From Bacteroidaceae bacterium (GTDB taxonomy: Bacteria > Bacteroidota > Bacteroidia > Bacteroidales > Bacteroidaceae): DNA of 36,871 nt. The stretch spans positions 1-36,871 of the forward strand of contig JAGCVH010000068.1 of the NCBI GenBank assembly GCA_017962495.1, in the 5' to 3' direction. Positions 33,686 to 36,871 of this stretch are shown here, piece after piece. Position 1 is the first letter of the stretch, and each line of letters opens with the position of its first letter. Under the pieces are notes generated by a model. It was not told the origin of the DNA, did no database searches, and worked only from the letters and a program-made list of their open reading frames with translations. The position numbers were made by a program, and so were the translations under genes.

Positions 33686-36583
33686 ATGATTTCTAATACT
33701 ATGAAGAGAGGGATTACGACGCTAATCGCTTTGATGTGTGGACTCGTGTCGGTTAACGCACAAGTGGCAGATGCCTTCCAAGGTTTTTTTCCTGTGACTG
33801 ACCCGTCAATGAAGCGCAGTCTTAATGGCGATTGGAGTCTGAAAGTCGTTGAGGGCATCAGTAAGGATATTAATGTGCCTGCCCTGGATGCTACATGGGG
33901 AAAGATTCCTGTGCCAGGCTGTTGGGAGGCATATGGTTTCTGTAAACCGAAGTACGATAGTCCTAACTCACTGACAGGTTACTATCGTACGATGTTCACA
34001 GTCCCGAAAGCATGGAAGGGACAGCGTATAATTCTTTGCTTCGATGGTGTCCTCTATGGCTATGACCTATGGATTAATGGCAAACCCGTAGGCTCTTGGC
34101 GTTCAGGCTATAACACGGCAATGTTCGATATCACCGACTATTTGAAAACGTCAAATACGCAACAAGAATTGGCCATGCGGGTCATCTCTCAATTCCCTGG
34201 TGGTGACTTCGATTATAATGACGATTGGGCACCTAACGGCATATTTCGCGATGTAACATTGATGGCCGTACCAAAGGTTCATCTCTCCGACCTTACCATC
34301 AGGACTAAGAACTCAGGGGAAGTGAGTGTCGACACGAAGATAGCCAATGGCGATAAACAAACAATGGTGACTCATGAAATACTGGATGCACAACATCGAG
34401 TAGTAGGTAGTACGAAAGTAGAGAATCCACACCTTTGGACAGCTGAGACTCCTTATTTATACACACTTCGAACGAGACTGATTCAAAAGGGCAAAACGCT
34501 ACAGACGTTCGAGAACAAGTTTGGTTTTCGCGAACTGACCATCGATGGTAACATCTTAAAACTCAATGGTCAAGCCATCAAGTTGCGAGGTGTAACAAGT
34601 CACGCTACTGATCCAAAGACGGTTAAGGTCATTAGTGATGAACTGACCCTGAAGGACATGAAACTGATGAAAGAGGCTTCGGTCAACTATATCCGCACTT
34701 CGCACTATCCGCGTGAACCGCGGTTCTATGAGCTGGCGGACTCGTTAGGATTCTACATCATTGACGAGGTGGCTTTTGGATATGGTGATAGGAACCTGTC
34801 GAAAGATGAGTTCTACCCCGTGCTTCAACAGCGTGCACAGGCCACCATCCGTCGCGATAAGAACCACCCATCTGTGCTTATCTGGAGTCTCGGCAATGAG
34901 AACCCACTGACGGATATCTGCATTCGTTTGGGCTATTATGTGAAGGAGGAACTCGACCCAACCCGCCCTATCTGCTATCCGCAGGAAGGCAGCTACTTTC
35001 GGAGTCTCGACTACAAAATCCCTGAAGTGGCAGATATTTACGCCCCTCACTACCCTACCACCGCTCAACTCTCAAACTTCTACCAGCGGGCTGAGCGTCC
35101 TATCATCTTCACGGAGTATCTCCACACACTGGGTATCTCGTTTGAAGACCACGATCGCCAGTGGGACATCATCGAACACTCCGCAGGTATTGCGGGTGGC
35201 TCTGTCTGGGAGTGGGTTGATCAGGGAATGCCGTTCGGAAGTGAAGTATTCCTGACTCGTCAAACGGATGCCTCTGATGCCTCACAACCCAATGCTAACG
35301 CCCAGCGTGCATTGCCTTCCCTCGACGAACAAAAAGCGATGAATGAAGAATATAAATACGGTTATGAAGAGAAGGTTTATACTTCCGCAAATGGTGGTTT
35401 TGAAATGAATGGCAACAAAGGCACTGACGGATTGCTTTATGCCGACCGCACGCCTTTGCCCAACTACTATGAGTTGCAAAGAAACTACGCGCAGGCGTCT
35501 ATCACTGACAGCATTATCACACTGGGCAAGGGAGATACGGCAATAGGCCTTCACGTGCGCAATCGCTTTGATTTCTTGAACCTGAAGGATAATATCACTT
35601 TCCGTTGGACCATCTCTGAGGATCGCGACACAATTGCTCGGGGTGCCTTCTCGCCTGACTGCCCACCACACTCTACGGTTCATTATCCATTGACGATTGC
35701 CAACTATGCACTGTCGACGGAAAAGATTTGCCTACTGAATGTTGAGATTAACGACGCACAAGGTCGTGTCTTCAATCGGCAGTCTATTCCGATAAATCCA
35801 AAAGAATTGACAGACCGAATACTTGGAGGACTGACAGAGAAAACAGCAGATGTGATGAGCCGGATTCAAGGCCAACCAATGGTTCGTGCTGGCAGGAAAG
35901 CGACGATGACAGAGATGCTGAGAGTCAAAGACAAACGCTTAAAGAAATACCTTCTGCCCTTGTCGCCAGACGGAACGAGTGCAGGCAGTATCAAGACGAG
36001 CATAAAGACGGAAAGCGTAAGCAATGCCACGCGCTTCACCTACTCCTTGACACCCGATTCTACTGACACCTTCCTCTCAGAACTTGGTATCGCCTTTCTG
36101 CTTGACCAACAGATAGACCGCGTGCAGTGGATAGGACAGGGATTAATGCCCACCTATCCAGGTCGCTTCCGTGCTGGACGCTATGGGTTCTGGGCTTTGC
36201 AGCAGGGCGACCTTTATTTCGAGGGTAATCGCCAAGGCATTGATGCCGCATGGCTAACGGATAAAGACGGAAATGGATTGTTGCTCGTATGCAAAAATTC
36301 AAATGTCAGTTTCGAACAGACCGACCGCGGTATCGTCCTCACCATCAATGCTGCCGTTTCAGGCATAGGACCTAAATTCGCCAATACAGCTTTTCCCGTT
36401 ATCGCCAAAGATGTAGGCACGCTTAGTGGCGGTTTCTATCTCTATCGCACTGATGCTGCAATGCTTCCGGAATTGTTGCACACACTGTTTGTTATGCCAC
36501 AGTCCATAAAAGAACCATTCCACCCTTATGTGACGCAATACGATACTTATTTGATGAAGTTTGATGACATCATCGACAGATAA
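33686..36583 (+). CDS. Secreted glycoside hydrolase family 2, beta-galactosidase-like
   Basis: This is 965 residues with a signal peptide (MKRGITTLIALMCGLVSVNAQ from the alternative start at 33701). GH2 order: sugar-binding jelly-roll (about 40-185, with NGDWSLKV, IPVPGCWEAYGF and GYYRTMFTVPKAW), Ig-like domain, TIM barrel (about 290-580) and a C-terminal region like the beta-galactosidase small chain (about 760-960). The predicted acid/base is Glu405 in WSLGNENP and the nucleophile Glu477 in IIFTEYLHT, so the catalytic pair is present. The barrel's first motif reads LRGVTSHATDPKT, where LacZ has a N-R-H-E-H type sequence, so specificity may differ from lactose. The family hydrolyses beta-galactosides, glucuronides or mannosides. 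It is a single gene ending in a strong hairpin. Confidence 0.9.
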   Translation: MISNTMKRGITTLIALMCGLVSVNAQVADAFQGFFPVTDPSMKRSLNGDWSLKVVEGISKDINVPALDATWGKIPVPGCWEAYGFCKPKYDSPNSLTGYYRTMFTVPKAWKGQRIILCFDGVLYGYDLWINGKPVGSWRSGYNTAMFDITDYLKTSNTQQELAMRVISQFPGGDFDYNDDWAPNGIFRDVTLMAVPKVHLSDLTIRTKNSGEVSVDTKIANGDKQTMVTHEILDAQHRVVGSTKVENPHLWTAETPYLYTLRTRLIQKGKTLQTFENKFGFRELTIDGNILKLNGQAIKLRGVTSHATDPKTVKVISDELTLKDMKLMKEASVNYIRTSHYPREPRFYELADSLGFYIIDEVAFGYGDRNLSKDEFYPVLQQRAQATIRRDKNHPSVLIWSLGNENPLTDICIRLGYYVKEELDPTRPICYPQEGSYFRSLDYKIPEVADIYAPHYPTTAQLSNFYQRAERPIIFTEYLHTLGISFEDHDRQWDIIEHSAGIAGGSVWEWVDQGMPFGSEVFLTRQTDASDASQPNANAQRALPSLDEQKAMNEEYKYGYEEKVYTSANGGFEMNGNKGTDGLLYADRTPLPNYYELQRNYAQASITDSIITLGKGDTAIGLHVRNRFDFLNLKDNITFRWTISEDRDTIARGAFSPDCPPHSTVHYPLTIANYALSTEKICLLNVEINDAQGRVFNRQSIPINPKELTDRILGGLTEKTADVMSRIQGQPMVRAGRKATMTEMLRVKDKRLKKYLLPLSPDGTSAGSIKTSIKTESVSNATRFTYSLTPDSTDTFLSELGIAFLLDQQIDRVQWIGQGLMPTYPGRFRAGRYGFWALQQGDLYFEGNRQGIDAAWLTDKDGNGLLLVCKNSNVSFEQTDRGIVLTINAAVSGIGPKFANTAFPVIAKDVGTLSGGFYLYRTDAAMLPELLHTLFVMPQSIKEPFHPYVTQYDTYLMKFDDIIDR

Positions 36584-36609
36584 TCAATGGGAAAGGCACA
36601 AATAATCTA

Positions 36610-36641
36610 AATAAATGCAGCCATTTCTGGCTGCATTTATT
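36610..36641 (+). terminator. Hairpin terminator of the GH2 gene
   Basis: A perfect 14-bp stem (36610-36623 with 36628-36641) has a 4-nt loop, tttc, and is followed by attattta. It begins 27 nt after the GH2 stop. The stem also carries A/T flanks on the other side, so it could serve both strands. Confidence 0.8.
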
Positions 36642-36702
36642 ATTTATCGGGGTCTAAATAGTGTATAATTGCCTTGATTTATATGTGTTTTGCAAGCCTC
36701 TT

Positions 36703-36726
36703 TCTCCCCTCAGGGGGCTGGGGAGA
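36703..36726. repeat. GC-rich hairpin repeat
   Basis: tctcccc (36703-36709) pairs with ggggaga (36720-36726) around a G-rich loop. Its C/G-rich composition contrasts with the AT-rich flanks. Similar ctcccc...ggggag elements are scattered in many bacterial genomes, but only one copy is visible here. Confidence 0.45.
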
Positions 36727-36826
36727 GGTCGTAGATGGGATTGGACAAAGCCAAAAAAGTTCGATGAAATGGTCACTTTTTGTAAAGTACAACATCATTT
36801 AGATCTGGCGGGAAGACACACACAAA

Positions 36827-36847
36827 TTACAGATTACAGATTACAGT
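36827..36847. repeat. Heptamer tandem array (attacag x3)
   Basis: Three perfect consecutive attacag units precede a T-run. The 7-nt period matches the arrays at 13553-13583 and 15120-15150, though the unit sequence differs. Confidence 0.6.
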
Positions 36848-36871
36848 TTTCTTACGAGCCATTCACCTCTC

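Larger units (their letters stand above)
36642..36871. other. Right-edge intergenic stretch with short repeats
   Basis: No gene is visible to the end of the window. It contains a C/G-rich hairpin (36703-36726) and three copies of a 7-nt unit, attacag, ending near 36847. Confidence 0.55.

Overview
The window looks like a chromosomal segment from a Bacteroidales bacterium, most likely Prevotella or a close relative. Four things point there. Three large secreted proteins end in type IX secretion (T9SS) sorting tails. Promoter-like elements follow the Bacteroidetes form (-33 TTTG, about 20 nt, -7 TAnnTTTG). Starts are AT-rich and lack Shine-Dalgarno sequences. The gene set also fits: DUF4294, meso-diaminopimelate dehydrogenase, a secreted C1 aminopeptidase and a patatin with an outer-membrane barrel. 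No rRNA, tRNA, CRISPR array, transposase or phage gene was seen.

Layout. (1) 1-520: gene-free and rich in short repeats, with a very good promoter on the + strand whose -7 element is half of an inverted repeat. (2) 521-11575, minus strand: an exported glycan-processing cluster. In transcription order it holds a double discoidin-domain (F5/8 type C) T9SS protein, an intrinsic terminator or attenuator, a multimodular GH20 hexosaminidase with a T9SS tail, a Tat-type Gfo/Idh/MocA oxidoreductase, and a HEAT-repeat plus DUF1080 protein. (3) 11777-12820, minus: quinolinate synthase NadA. (4) 13211-15118, plus: an overlapping trio of SpoU RNA methyltransferase, short-chain dehydrogenase and YhhN membrane protein. 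(5) 15150-18330, minus: a DUF4294 protein and a patatin/outer-membrane-barrel protein, separated by a terminator-like hairpin. (6) 18431-30777, minus: a tight three-gene operon of a 3596-residue giant T9SS protein, a lipoprotein with a probable surface-export signal, and a GLUG-repeat protein with a dockerin module. (7) 30970-33345, minus: Ddh and a secreted bleomycin-hydrolase-type aminopeptidase. (8) 33686-36583, plus: a GH2 beta-galactosidase-like enzyme followed by a strong hairpin terminator. (9) 36584-36871: short repeats.

How the genes may work together. In region 2 the GH20 and discoidin proteins would act at the cell surface on amino-sugar glycans. The Gfo/Idh plus DUF1080 pair fits the oxidation-then-elimination route of glycoside cleavage in the periplasm. 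Region 6 looks like a cell-surface assembly: a giant adhesin-like or scaffold protein, a surface lipoprotein and a dockerin partner. No cohesin is recognisable in the window, so the dockerin's partner is open. Regions 2 and 6 are the best candidates for undescribed biology, followed by the promoter and repeat region at the left edge and the 7-8 nt tandem arrays found in both intergenic and coding DNA.
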